Origin: DATNPX01 sp036702975 | GTDB lineage: Bacteria > Cyanobacteriota > Vampirovibrionia > Obscuribacterales > Obscuribacteraceae | Assembly (NCBI GenBank): GCA_036702975.1 | Contig: DATNPX010000006.1 | Location: 1-64,000, forward strand | Length of the DNA stretch: 64,000 nucleotides | Direction: 5' to 3' | In this document: in pieces, positions 34,108 through 41,885 of the stretch | How the letters are laid out: each line of letters begins with the position of its first letter | Position numbering within the stretch: position 1 is the first letter of the stretch | Translations under genes and position numbers: made by a program | Notes under the pieces: generated by a model | Told to the model about the DNA's origin: nothing | What the model saw: the letters and a program-made list of their open reading frames with translations, nothing else | The model's database searches: none

Positions 34108-34488
34108 ATGTTGTTGCCGTGGCAAAAAAAAGCAAATACGGCGGGCGAAAGTCCTGCTGAGAACGACACCAAGTCTGGTGCAGTTCTGAAAATCAAATTT
34201 GCTTATAAGGCTGCGGCTTTTTGGGCATCCGTCATAACTCTTTCCTGGTTCTTTGAGGGATGGCGGAAGATCCACGAGTCTATTGGAGTCTACTCAGTCT
34301 CAATCTTGACTCTAGGGATTGTGTGCACGGTAGCTTTAGTTACCTTGCAGGCGTTCTGGATTTATATAGAAGAGAAGCAGAAAGGCTCACTGCTTAGGCG
34401 TGTCAGTCTGTTTGAAAAGCTTTATGAGGGACTAGTCCAACGCCAGTTGGCACGAACTGAAAGGGGAGAGAAGACCAAACATGCTTAA
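34108..34488 (+). CDS. Small membrane protein of the cytochrome b cluster
   Basis: 126 residues from ATG 34108 (AAGGAAG at good spacing). Two membrane helices (AAAFWASVITLSWFF and ILTLGIVCTVALVTLQAFWI) and a charged C-terminal helix (KQKGSLLRRVSLFEKLYEGL). No family is recognised. It overlaps the next gene by 8 bp, so the two are translationally linked. Probably an accessory subunit of the cytochrome b complex. Confidence 0.75.
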   Translation: MLLPWQKKANTAGESPAENDTKSGAVLKIKFAYKAAAFWASVITLSWFFEGWRKIHESIGVYSVSILTLGIVCTVALVTLQAFWIYIEEKQKGSLLRRVSLFEKLYEGLVQRQLARTERGEKTKHA

Positions 34489-34813
34489 GAGCATCTTCGT
34501 CGTAGCTGTTGCCGGTGTCTGCTTGTATGCGGCACTCGTGCTGATGCCCTGGTCGGAACTGAATTTCGGCTTCGATTTAAAAGCGATACCTGAGTGGTCG
34601 CATGGTCTGGTCAACTCGCCCTTAATGTCACCTTTGGCCAGCTTCGGTCATCAAGCTTCTGACTATTTGAAAGCGAAAGGCGCCGAGTCACAATTCGGTG
34701 ACTACATGTATGCACTAGTCATCTTCGTTATTTTGACGCTGATAGGCATCGCCTATGTAGTTGTCGGTCGCGAAGAAGCAGAAGAAAAAATGTATTTGCC
34801 AATTAAGAAGTAA
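34481..34813 (+). CDS. Small membrane protein with two helices
   Basis: 110 residues. Membrane helices lie at both ends (MLKSIFVVAVAGVCLYAALV and YALVIFVILTLIGIAYVVVG), with a polar middle segment of about 55 residues. No family is recognised. The start overlaps the previous stop. Being between the two cytochrome b genes, it is probably a subunit or assembly factor of that complex. Confidence 0.75.
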   Translation: MLKSIFVVAVAGVCLYAALVLMPWSELNFGFDLKAIPEWSHGLVNSPLMSPLASFGHQASDYLKAKGAESQFGDYMYALVIFVILTLIGIAYVVVGREEAEEKMYLPIKK

Positions 34814-34862
34814 TTCGTGACAACCGGAATTTTGACTCGGAATCGAATGGAGTAGGGAAACG

Positions 34863-36041
34863 ATGAGTGTTTACTCAAGTGCGATAAAAGCGGCGAATGG
34901 GGCGGTTCTTCAGTTTGAAGACATCGTCAACAAGATCGCAACCAGCAAATACAACCCCTTTTATTATCATGGTGCCTTGCCCCAGTTTTATCTGTGGGTT
35001 CTCTACCTGTCAGGGCTTTTGCTCTTCGCCTACTACATACCGACCATCGATAATGCTTATTTGTCGGCGACTGCCGAACATGTAATCAATGCCTGGACGT
35101 CGGTTCAGTACATAACTAATACTTTGCCGTTTGGTGCCGTAGTCAGAGGCATTCATCGTTATGCCGGCGATGCCATGGTCATCACCATTCTCATTCATGC
35201 CATTCGTGTTTGGTTCACCGACCGCTACAGGCAGTATCGTTGGGTGCAGTGGCTCAGTGGTATCGCCCTTCTCGCTATGGTGTTCTTCATCGGTCAAACT
35301 GGCTATTATCTAGTTTGGGACGAGCGCTCCCTCGCGCTTTGCCGCATGACCGTGAGTGCTTTCGAAGGTGTTCCAATAATTGGTGCCGGACTCAAGCAGT
35401 GGTTTCTCAATGGACAGAGCATCACGAACTTCACGATGTCGAACTTCTTGTTCATTCACATCGGCTTGTCGTTCGCTTTGCTCTTTGGTCTCTGGGTGCA
35501 CTATGTCCGCATGACCAGACCGGTTTTGACACCACCGCCGGCAATCAACTATATGCTGGTCGGTATCATACTTGCCTTCGTTTTCATCTTTCCGATTAAG
35601 AGCGGCATCATGGCTTCTCTGAACAGTTCACCAACGAATTTTGAGATCGACTGGTGGTTCTTGTGGCCTTATGCTCTGCTCAATAGTTTGAATGTTGGTA
35701 TGTTCTGGGTTGCAATGGTTGTTGGCACCATTCTTGTGTGTGCGCTACCTGCACCACTTGCAATTTTCACCAAGACAGCGCCTATCGATGCTGCCGAAGT
35801 TGTTCTCAACAAATGCACAGGTTGCTCGCTCTGCGCCAAAGATTGCCCGTTTCAAGCGATAGAAATGGTGCCGGCACCAGCCGGCTCGCGTTTCAAATTG
35901 TTGGCAACAGTAGCACCTTACAGATGCTCGTCTTGCGGTGTGTGCGTCGGCGCCTGCGCCTTCGATGCCATCGACTTGCCGACGCTGCCTGATGCGGAAG
36001 TGAATTTGATCATTAAGCAGATCGCGGAAGCGAAGACATAA
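34863..36041 (+). CDS. Cytochrome b fused to a 2[4Fe-4S] ferredoxin
   Basis: 392 residues. Residues 1-300 are a cytochrome b with about seven to eight helices and both haem ligand pairs: His98 and His112 (RGIHRYAGDAMVITILIHAI), His199 and His213 (FIHIGLSFALLFGLWVHYV). A DWWFLWPYALL segment lies where PEWY would be. Residues 310-390 are a bacterial ferredoxin with CTGCSLCAKDCP (Cys318, 321, 324, 328) and CSSCGVCVGACA (Cys355, 358, 361, 365). Such a fusion would let the haem b chain exchange electrons with a low-potential iron-sulphur domain, probably on the cytoplasmic face. ATG 34863 follows GAGTAGGGAAAC. Confidence 0.92.
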   Translation: MSVYSSAIKAANGAVLQFEDIVNKIATSKYNPFYYHGALPQFYLWVLYLSGLLLFAYYIPTIDNAYLSATAEHVINAWTSVQYITNTLPFGAVVRGIHRYAGDAMVITILIHAIRVWFTDRYRQYRWVQWLSGIALLAMVFFIGQTGYYLVWDERSLALCRMTVSAFEGVPIIGAGLKQWFLNGQSITNFTMSNFLFIHIGLSFALLFGLWVHYVRMTRPVLTPPPAINYMLVGIILAFVFIFPIKSGIMASLNSSPTNFEIDWWFLWPYALLNSLNVGMFWVAMVVGTILVCALPAPLAIFTKTAPIDAAEVVLNKCTGCSLCAKDCPFQAIEMVPAPAGSRFKLLATVAPYRCSSCGVCVGACAFDAIDLPTLPDAEVNLIIKQIAEAKT

Positions 36042-36101
36042 TCGGAGTAATTGCAACGAGGAAGTTTTAGCTGCAACGAGCTAGGAGAGCAGGAAAAGAC
36101 A

Positions 36102-36719
36102 ATGGCGGAAACTGTAATTAGTTTAGTGTGTGAGCGTGCAGCCGATCTCAACGGCGTGTGCAACGCACAAGGGGCCGTGAGTGAAGTGCCTGGGTTGCAC
36201 GTCGTCAAGTTACCGTGCAGCGGAATGGTACAGCCAGCCATGATCGAGCAAGCAATGAAGTGTGGAGCTCAGGGCGTTATCGTCATGGGATGCCAGATCG
36301 GTGATTGCTATTACCGTGAAGGCAACAAGATGATTCGCGAGCGCTTGCTTGGCAATAGACCGCCAGGTTTGAAAAAGACGGTCGATCGCCGTCGAGTTAT
36401 GGCTTTGTGGCTCTCCAGAGTACAGACTAAACAGTTTCTCTCTGAAGCAAAAGAGTTCATTGTGCGCATGAAGGAACTTCCTGCTCTAGAAGCTGCTAAA
36501 CCAGCGCCTGCGGCTAAGGCTCCTGGAGCCGCTGCGCCAGCAGCCGCTAAACCGGCTGCAGAAAAGGTGGTCGATAAGACTCCGGTTGTTGACAAAGCAG
36601 ATCCTGAAAAAGAGAAGAAGGAAGTAGCCGCAGACGCGCAAGACAAAGGCAAAGCCCTGGAAGATACGAAGGTCGAGAATCCAGAAACTGCCAAGACTGA
36701 AGAGAAGAAGAGCGAATAA
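36102..36719 (+). CDS. MvhD/FlpD-like iron-sulphur protein
   Basis: 205 residues from ATG 36102 (AGGAAAAG upstream). Residues 1-125 match the MvhD/FlpD family, which passes electrons between hydrogenase, formate dehydrogenase or other donors and heterodisulphide reductase-type complexes. Visible are Cys10 and Cys20, VVKLPCSGMVQPAMIEQAM (Cys39), and VIVMGCQIGDCYYREGNK (Cys64, Cys69), then RVMALWLSRVQTKQFLSEAK. The last 75 residues are a low-complexity Ala/Lys/Glu/Pro tail. Directly after the cytochrome b-ferredoxin gene, it is a likely partner of that ferredoxin domain. No HdrA or hydrogenase gene is present in the window. Confidence 0.8.
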   Translation: MAETVISLVCERAADLNGVCNAQGAVSEVPGLHVVKLPCSGMVQPAMIEQAMKCGAQGVIVMGCQIGDCYYREGNKMIRERLLGNRPPGLKKTVDRRRVMALWLSRVQTKQFLSEAKEFIVRMKELPALEAAKPAPAAKAPGAAAPAAAKPAAEKVVDKTPVVDKADPEKEKKEVAADAQDKGKALEDTKVENPETAKTEEKKSE

Positions 36720-36766
36720 ACCGCCAAACAAGCGGTAGATTAGTGAGAGAGTAGAGGACGACAAAA

Positions 36767-36889
36767 ATGGCCGAGCAGAAAACCAAACTGACAGAAGTGC
36801 AGATCATAAGCCGCTGGGCATGGTTCTTTGTGCTCTACTTCTTCTTCATTCTCCTTATCGGCTCCTTCGGTCTGGTCGCCGAGTTCTAA
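36767..36889 (+). CDS. 40-residue single-pass membrane peptide
   Basis: ATG 36767 with AGAGGA nine bases upstream. Product MAEQKTKLTEVQIISRWAWF followed by the rest of one helix (FVLYFFFILLIGSFGLVAEF). The size and layout resemble small subunits that stabilise respiratory complexes. It is the last gene of the respiratory operon. Confidence 0.7.
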   Translation: MAEQKTKLTEVQIISRWAWFFVLYFFFILLIGSFGLVAEF

Positions 36890-36908
36890 GCAATCTTATT
36901 TCTCTCAA

Positions 36909-36947
36909 TTTAGTCGAATTGTTTAGTCGAATTGTTTAGTCGAATTG
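36909..36947. repeat. Three tandem copies of a 13-bp unit
   Basis: TTTAGTCGAATTG is repeated three times without gaps (36909-36921, 36922-36934, 36935-36947) between the respiratory operon and the next gene. It could be an iterated protein-binding site or simple slippage. Confidence 0.95.
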
Positions 36948-36957
36948 TCGCTTCTAG

Positions 36958-37857
36958 ATGCCGTTCGAACTGGTAGCTAAACCGATTTCGTTAGGCGCTT
37001 ACACTCTTGGCGAGGGGGCGCTCTGGGATTGGCGTGCTCAAAAGTTGCGATTTGTTGATATAGACAGTGGCAACCTGAACACTCTTCAACCAGGTGTTTC
37101 TGGTAGTGAGTCGGTTAGCTCGACGAAGGTCGGCAAGGTCGTCACAACTGTAGTGTGCCGGCAGCCGGAAAAAGGTGCCAGGCTTATAGTCGCTTTGGAA
37201 CGAGAAATAGCCGAGGTCGATGAGAAGACTGGCAAAGTTACTCATATTTGCGACGTTCCCGAACCACCGACAAACCGAATGAATGACGGTAAATGCGATC
37301 CGAGAGGCAGATTCTGGTTTGGCTCGATGGCTTACGATTTTCGTGTTGGTGCCGGAAGCCTTTATATGCTGGATGCCGGCCGTCAGCTGCATAAGATGCT
37401 AGAAGGTGTCACCATATCGAATGGCATAGTCTGGACGAAAGCGATGGATACTATGTACTACATCGACTCTGAGAACAATGCCCTTGAGTCATTCGCGTTT
37501 GACGCTGCATCGGGTAATGTCAACAACAGGCGCACCGTTCTTGAAAATATTTGGGGCGGAATCTTCGATGGCATGACGATAGACAGCGATGACAATCTCT
37601 TGATTGCAACGTGGAAGGGGTCGGCGGTGCTTAAAATAGACCCGCGCTCTGGTGAACTGCTAGGCAAAATTAGAGTCCCAGGGGCGCTCAACGTAACGTC
37701 TTGCGCCCTGGGCGGTTCGGATTTGCGGACGCTTTTCATTACGACCGCAGCCAAGGATTCCGACTCAAAGAGTTACCCGGATGCTGGCAAGCTCTTTGTT
37801 CTACAAGATGCAAGCTTGAGCAGCATTGGATTACCGGCGTTTGAATTTACGGGCTAA
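36958..37857 (+). CDS. SMP-30/gluconolactonase-like six-bladed propeller enzyme
   Basis: 299 residues of the SMP-30/LRE family, metal-dependent lactonases acting on sugar lactones. Family features: LGEGALWDWRAQKLRFVDID (metal Glu), NRMNDGKCDPRGRFWFGSM, GVTISNGIVWTKAMDTMYYI (metal Asn), GGIFDGMTIDSDDNLLIATW (metal Asp). These residues suggest an active enzyme; substrate unknown. ATG 36958 is the conserved start. It overlaps the convergent VOC gene by four bases at the stop codons. Confidence 0.9.
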   Translation: MPFELVAKPISLGAYTLGEGALWDWRAQKLRFVDIDSGNLNTLQPGVSGSESVSSTKVGKVVTTVVCRQPEKGARLIVALEREIAEVDEKTGKVTHICDVPEPPTNRMNDGKCDPRGRFWFGSMAYDFRVGAGSLYMLDAGRQLHKMLEGVTISNGIVWTKAMDTMYYIDSENNALESFAFDAASGNVNNRRTVLENIWGGIFDGMTIDSDDNLLIATWKGSAVLKIDPRSGELLGKIRVPGALNVTSCALGGSDLRTLFITTAAKDSDSKSYPDAGKLFVLQDASLSSIGLPAFEFTG

Positions 37858-38354
37858 TCGCAGCCCTTGCCGGCTTTCGAAAAGGCTTCTTTCGCACCGG
37901 CCTCGATCTCTTTATCGGTGAGCTGTTTGATCTTTTGTCCTACCGACCATTCATGACCGAATGGATCGACGAATTTGCCGTAGCGGTCGCCCCAAAACAT
38001 GTCCTGGATTGGAAAAGTAGCGACTGCACCACCCTTGGTGGCTCTCTCGAAAATCGCGTCGGCTTCCGAACTTTGAATGTGCAAGGTCACAGGTGATCCA
38101 TTAAGATCGTGCGGCGTTCTGCCGCGGCCATTTGAGTATTCGGGGAAATCATCGCAAAGGAAGAATGTCGAGCCGTAGATCTCCAGTGCCGCGTGCATGA
38201 TCTTTGGCGAGTTTGGAGCAGTTTGTTTACCGATCAACTTCGCGCCCAAAACTTGTGTATAGAACTCGATCGCTTTCTCTCCATTGGCAACGACGAGATG
38301 GGGGGCTAAATAGGCTCCGTTATTGGCAATACCGTTGTTGGCGGACTCAGACAT
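37854..38354 (-). CDS. VOC (glyoxalase/PhnB-like) family protein
   Basis: 166 residues: two beta-alpha-beta-beta-beta modules of the vicinal oxygen chelate fold. Typical segments are YLAPHLVVANGEKAIEFYTQ, MHAALEIYGSTFFLCDDFPE and DMFWGDRYGKFVDPFGHEWS. The PhnB-like pattern does not reveal the substrate. ATG 38354. It is convergent with the lactonase-like gene. Confidence 0.88.
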   Translation of the reverse strand: MSESANNGIANNGAYLAPHLVVANGEKAIEFYTQVLGAKLIGKQTAPNSPKIMHAALEIYGSTFFLCDDFPEYSNGRGRTPHDLNGSPVTLHIQSSEADAIFERATKGGAVATFPIQDMFWGDRYGKFVDPFGHEWSVGQKIKQLTDKEIEAGAKEAFSKAGKGCD

Positions 38355-38414
38355 GAGCGACCCTCCAGTTGGCTAATCTAATAGACGCTAGACTCTAACA
38401 CCTTTTGGCTGCGC

Positions 38415-39779
38415 TTACCTGAGAACTAGCGGTGCTGATGCCGTTGAGTCCGTCGGTATGGCGCTCTCTACAGGCTCTTTACCAGTGCTTGCTCTTGGAG
38501 CAGTTGCAGTTGTTGAAATTGTCGAAGCCTGTGCTCCAGCTTGGGCTGCCGGAAGTGAAGCGGTTGAAACCTTCGGTGGCGGTGGCTGCACTTCGTGCTC
38601 TTGGAACTGCTGTTTTATGTTTTTCTCGGCTGCTAACAATGTTGGTTTGCTGACAGTCAATCGCAAGCCGCCGAAGATACGGAAATCCATGCCCGATAGA
38701 CCTGGTGTGGCATGAGAGTGCAAGTTATAGATTGGTTCTGCGCGGACGAAAACCTGCAATCCTGGAACTTTCTTTATCACACGTCGTGCTACCTCAAAGT
38801 CTAAAACAAACGCGTAGTTGTTGACCGGGATCAGGGCGTTGTTTCCAAACGGTTGTCTGAAGTTTTGCAAGAAAGTGGTGGCATGTGAGAACTGCCATCC
38901 GCCTCGCTGATATACGACACCGACACTATAAAACGGATCGATTTCGCGTGCTGGTGCGACCGCAAATTGTTTACCCCGCATCTGTAAGAGTGCACTTGCG
39001 AATACGACAGTTCTTGGCGTAACAACGCGCGAGTATGTCACACCCGGCAGATAGTCAAAAACCTTGTGTACTTTATTTTGGTAAAGTTCGCGCGCTTGCA
39101 GCGTTACTTGCAGGTTGCTGCGTCTTCCAAGTTGAAAGTCGTGCTGTATGCCACCACCAACAGATTCAATCAGCGTGTTGACTGCGATTTGATGAAAGAG
39201 TTGGTCTCGCAAGAGAAAGTAGTTTGCGAAGACCCTGGTTTTTGGTGTTAGAGCCCAACCTGCGGTTACGTTCGGCAGCACGCGAAAGACTCCGTCATTT
39301 TTGCTTGCTATGCTGGCGGCTCTTAGTACGGAGGCTTGCTCGGTTGGTGTGAGCAGACCAAATGGAATGCCATCGGATGCTGCACGTAACATATGCCGCC
39401 GCGTGGGAGTCTGGTAGACGTTAGTTTCGTCACGCAGAGAGGTTTCAGTTACGGCGAGAAAATAGAAGCGAGAAGGCAGTTTCTTCAAAAGTTTGAACTG
39501 CAGCCTTTCGCCAAATGTATTGCGTCCTTCTGACTCGGGCAGTGGCACAACATCTGTCGGCAGGGCCGAACTGGGACTGACGGTCTGTGCCACCATTCTG
39601 CTTGCCGCAGCATCGGCAAAATCGTAGACAGTGCCGTACTGATTGAAAAATGGTCCGCCAGTTGTAGGAGAAACTTGTGCGTTCGCTTGTGAAGAAAAAA
39701 GAGATAAAAGCAGAGACAGTGTAAAGAGCTGCGGCATCAACCATCTGCTCATTAGCCAACTCCAGCCTCTGTTTGACAT
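38415..39779 (-). CDS. Predicted outer-membrane beta-barrel protein
   Basis: 454 residues from the ATG at 39779 (AGG six bases upstream; an in-frame GTG lies at 39803). A signal peptide (LFTLSLLLSLFSSQANAQ) leads into about 330 residues of alternating aromatic/hydrophobic strands with Arg/Thr turns (RVFANYFLLRDQLFHQIAVN, RSNLQVTLQARELYQNKVHK, FYSVGVVYQRGGWQFSHATT), a pattern expected of a barrel. The last 75 residues are a Pro/Ala/Ser/Thr-rich tail outside the barrel, which is unusual. No family is recognised. It would imply a diderm envelope. Confidence 0.65.
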   Translation of the reverse strand: MSNRGWSWLMSRWLMPQLFTLSLLLSLFSSQANAQVSPTTGGPFFNQYGTVYDFADAAASRMVAQTVSPSSALPTDVVPLPESEGRNTFGERLQFKLLKKLPSRFYFLAVTETSLRDETNVYQTPTRRHMLRAASDGIPFGLLTPTEQASVLRAASIASKNDGVFRVLPNVTAGWALTPKTRVFANYFLLRDQLFHQIAVNTLIESVGGGIQHDFQLGRRSNLQVTLQARELYQNKVHKVFDYLPGVTYSRVVTPRTVVFASALLQMRGKQFAVAPAREIDPFYSVGVVYQRGGWQFSHATTFLQNFRQPFGNNALIPVNNYAFVLDFEVARRVIKKVPGLQVFVRAEPIYNLHSHATPGLSGMDFRIFGGLRLTVSKPTLLAAEKNIKQQFQEHEVQPPPPKVSTASLPAAQAGAQASTISTTATAPRASTGKEPVESAIPTDSTASAPLVLR

Positions 39780-39990
39780 GAGAACCTGCAGTATTGATGT
39801 CACGGGCGCACTTCTAAATTGATATCATGGCCGGTGCGCATTTTCGAGAATCGAAAAGCAAAAACTGGCAAAACAATTGACTGCTTCCCTATAGCTAGAC
39901 GCCAGTTGTGCGTCGAGCAAGTATTGAAGCCATATGTGATTATAGTTCAAAATGGCTGCCCCAAGCGGCTTAACCGGTTCTTGTAGCGCT
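39780..39990. other. Intergenic region upstream of the barrel gene
   Basis: It holds the presumed promoter of the minus-strand barrel gene. No ORF or clear -10/-35 pair is seen. Confidence 0.4.
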
Positions 39991-40023
39991 AAAAAGAAAA
40001 GGAGCAGTCAAGATGACTGCTCC
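39991..40023 (-). terminator. Intrinsic terminator
   Basis: On the minus strand: GGAGCAGTC, 5-nt loop, GACTGCTCC, then TTTTCTTTTT. A 9-bp perfect stem with a U-rich tail is a textbook factor-independent terminator for the minus-strand lipoprotein transcripts coming from 41.8 kb, or for a small RNA just upstream of it. Confidence 0.88.
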
Positions 40024-40375
40024 CTAAATATTGGCCGCCGAAAAGGTGGTTAATCTTTCTCTGGAACTAGAGGCTCCGGCGGCTAGTACTCTCTTAGAAT
40101 AACCTTCTTACATCCTAAAAGAGCTAGGGTTTACCCTGAACTCTATTTCCTCAAAATGATTTTTATGGGTTCTCAAGCGGGTTTCGGCGATCGATTTTAG
40201 GCACCAGTTTGTATTTTTCCTGTTGGCAAGGTGGCGCTCGAGCTGTTGAAATTTGATTCAGGCAGGGACAGGTTTGCAAGTGCCTAATTGAGCAAGAACA
40301 AGATCAAAGGTCGGCGGCACGTGCGCTGATGTCGCAATGAAGGCGGCCAGGTCTTGATGACCTGGATGCAAAGTG
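40024..40375 (-). ncRNA. Possible structured 3' UTR or small RNA
   Basis: The 350 bp between the lipoprotein stop and the terminator contain no gene. Near the terminator a 7-bp stem GCCGCCG/CGGCGGC (40034-40040, 40077-40083) encloses a smaller hairpin. Stem plus terminator resemble the 3' part of a small RNA. A promoter is not evident, so this may be only a structured 3' UTR. Confidence 0.25.
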
Positions 40376-41314
40376 TCACTCAAGAGTAATGAAAAACGTA
40401 AAGTCCGGAGCTTGGGATATGTTGTCGGGTTTTTGTTTCCACAACAAGACTTTTGCCTTGGCTGGAAGGTTCGTGTATTTGATGCAGTCAATGGCTTTCA
40501 TGTGGGGACTCATATTGTTGCACCCACCTGCGTAACCACATGTGCCACCACAGTGAATCATTTGCACGATTTGAACTGCCTGAGGCTCTGGTTTGTTGAC
40601 GTTGACTATATTCTGCGAATTTTTCTCGTCGACCCATATGAAGTTGTAGCCGAAATCTCTCGCGTTGTAAGCCGCTATGTTGAAAGCGGGAACGATGGTT
40701 TGCTCGGTCAACTTTTCTCTAAAATCGTTCATCTGGTCGTTAAATGCGGAGACGAGATAGACGACTTCTGCTGTCGATTGGCTCGGTCGGTATACCAAGC
40801 TCTTTATGTGCCATGCATAAGGAAAGTTTGGATTGCTAAGATCTGCGGACGTAATTTTGGCCTTGTCCCAAATACTTGCGGATGCCGGGTCTGCACCTGC
40901 AAGTAAGTAGGGATTTGACATAAACCTTGACTCTTCGGCCAGTCCTTCGATACTGCGCGTGCCTCGTCCCCAAACGGATCGACCGGCAAGACCCCACCAT
41001 GGTTTCCTGTCTTCAATCGCCTGAAATATCGGAGCAACTGGTGTATAGGGCGCGGCGAGTAATGCCGGAACTTCTGAAACGTAACGTCTCCTTAGCTCCA
41101 TAATTTCCGCACGCGTATGGAAGTTATAGTCGTCAGCCCAGCGAGTTGGTACAACCAATTCACCCCTAAGCTTCGCGGCGGCTCCAACGGCGAGCTGATT
41201 GACACTTGTTTCAGTCGTTTGCGGGCTGGAAGAGCTATCAGCGGTGCAAGCGGTAATTGTCAGGCACGCACCAAAGAGCGCAAGTATTCTGAGTCGAAGT
41301 TGACTGAAGCACAC
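40376..41314 (-). CDS. Lipoprotein of unknown function
   Basis: 312 residues. The signal ends in a lipobox (LALFGACLTITAC). After a Ser/Thr-rich linker comes a soluble domain with many Trp/Tyr (EDRKPWWGLAGRSVWGRGTR, FPYAWHIKSLVYRP) and a Cys-rich stretch (IHCGGTCGYAGGCNN) near the C-terminus that could form disulphides or bind metal. No family is recognised. The GTG at 41314 is the longest start. It is 28 bp after the gene at 41343, and both probably end at the terminator at 39991. Confidence 0.7.
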   Translation of the reverse strand: MCFSQLRLRILALFGACLTITACTADSSSSPQTTETSVNQLAVGAAAKLRGELVVPTRWADDYNFHTRAEIMELRRRYVSEVPALLAAPYTPVAPIFQAIEDRKPWWGLAGRSVWGRGTRSIEGLAEESRFMSNPYLLAGADPASASIWDKAKITSADLSNPNFPYAWHIKSLVYRPSQSTAEVVYLVSAFNDQMNDFREKLTEQTIVPAFNIAAYNARDFGYNFIWVDEKNSQNIVNVNKPEPQAVQIVQMIHCGGTCGYAGGCNNMSPHMKAIDCIKYTNLPAKAKVLLWKQKPDNISQAPDFTFFITLE

Positions 41315-41342
41315 CGATTTATCAATGCTCCTCAGTAAACCG

Positions 41343-41792
41343 TTAATGCGAACGATAGCTTATCTTCAACCGCGCGCGTCCATGAGGACTCTGGATACTG
41401 GTAGCAGTAATGTTCACAGATGCGTTGTCTTGGTGCTGAGCATTGATTGATTGCTTGTCACTGGTGACGACTTTCCATCCATAGCTGGATAGAGCTTGTT
41501 TGTACCATTCTATGACTTGGGTTGAGGGCTCAGCCACGTAAAAAGATTCGGTTATCGCAGTACCTGCTTCGGTCTGCACGCGGCGACCGAAGATGAAGAC
41601 GGAGCGACCACTATAATCCGGTAAAGAGTTCAAGGCGACCTTGCTTTTTAGTATTTCACCGTTATCGAAATTCTCTTTCTTAATTGACCGTTGGAATTGT
41701 GCTTGGCTGGACTGGGAAAACGAGAACAATGATGCCAAAGATAGAAGAAGTAGGGCATACTTTGTATTTTCTTTAATTCGCTGTGCCGACAT
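41343..41792 (-). CDS. Small secreted protein
   Basis: 149 residues. A signal peptide (YALLLLSLASLFSFSQSSQA) precedes a small alpha/beta domain with EPSTQVIEWYKQALSSYGWK followed by beta strands (NASVNITATSIQSPHGRARL). The helix-turn-W pattern is the same as in the lipoprotein at 58324 (SLDKVSEYYQGELKNTGWEV), suggesting a shared fold. Function unknown. ATG 41792; co-oriented with the lipoprotein gene downstream. Confidence 0.7.
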   Translation of the reverse strand: MSAQRIKENTKYALLLLSLASLFSFSQSSQAQFQRSIKKENFDNGEILKSKVALNSLPDYSGRSVFIFGRRVQTEAGTAITESFYVAEPSTQVIEWYKQALSSYGWKVVTSDKQSINAQHQDNASVNITATSIQSPHGRARLKISYRSH

Positions 41793-41885
41793 CGATCTCT
41801 CCGCATTGACTTGTTAATTTTAGACCCGCTGACACTATCTTATCGACAATGCAGCGGGTCTTCAATTTCTCAACCAGTTTTTCTG

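Noticed and set aside
36311..36727. 138-residue antisense ORF opposite the MvhD-like gene
   Set aside because: Its Ser/Ala/Phe-rich composition is the mirror of the Ala/Lys/Glu tail of the real gene; no RBS.
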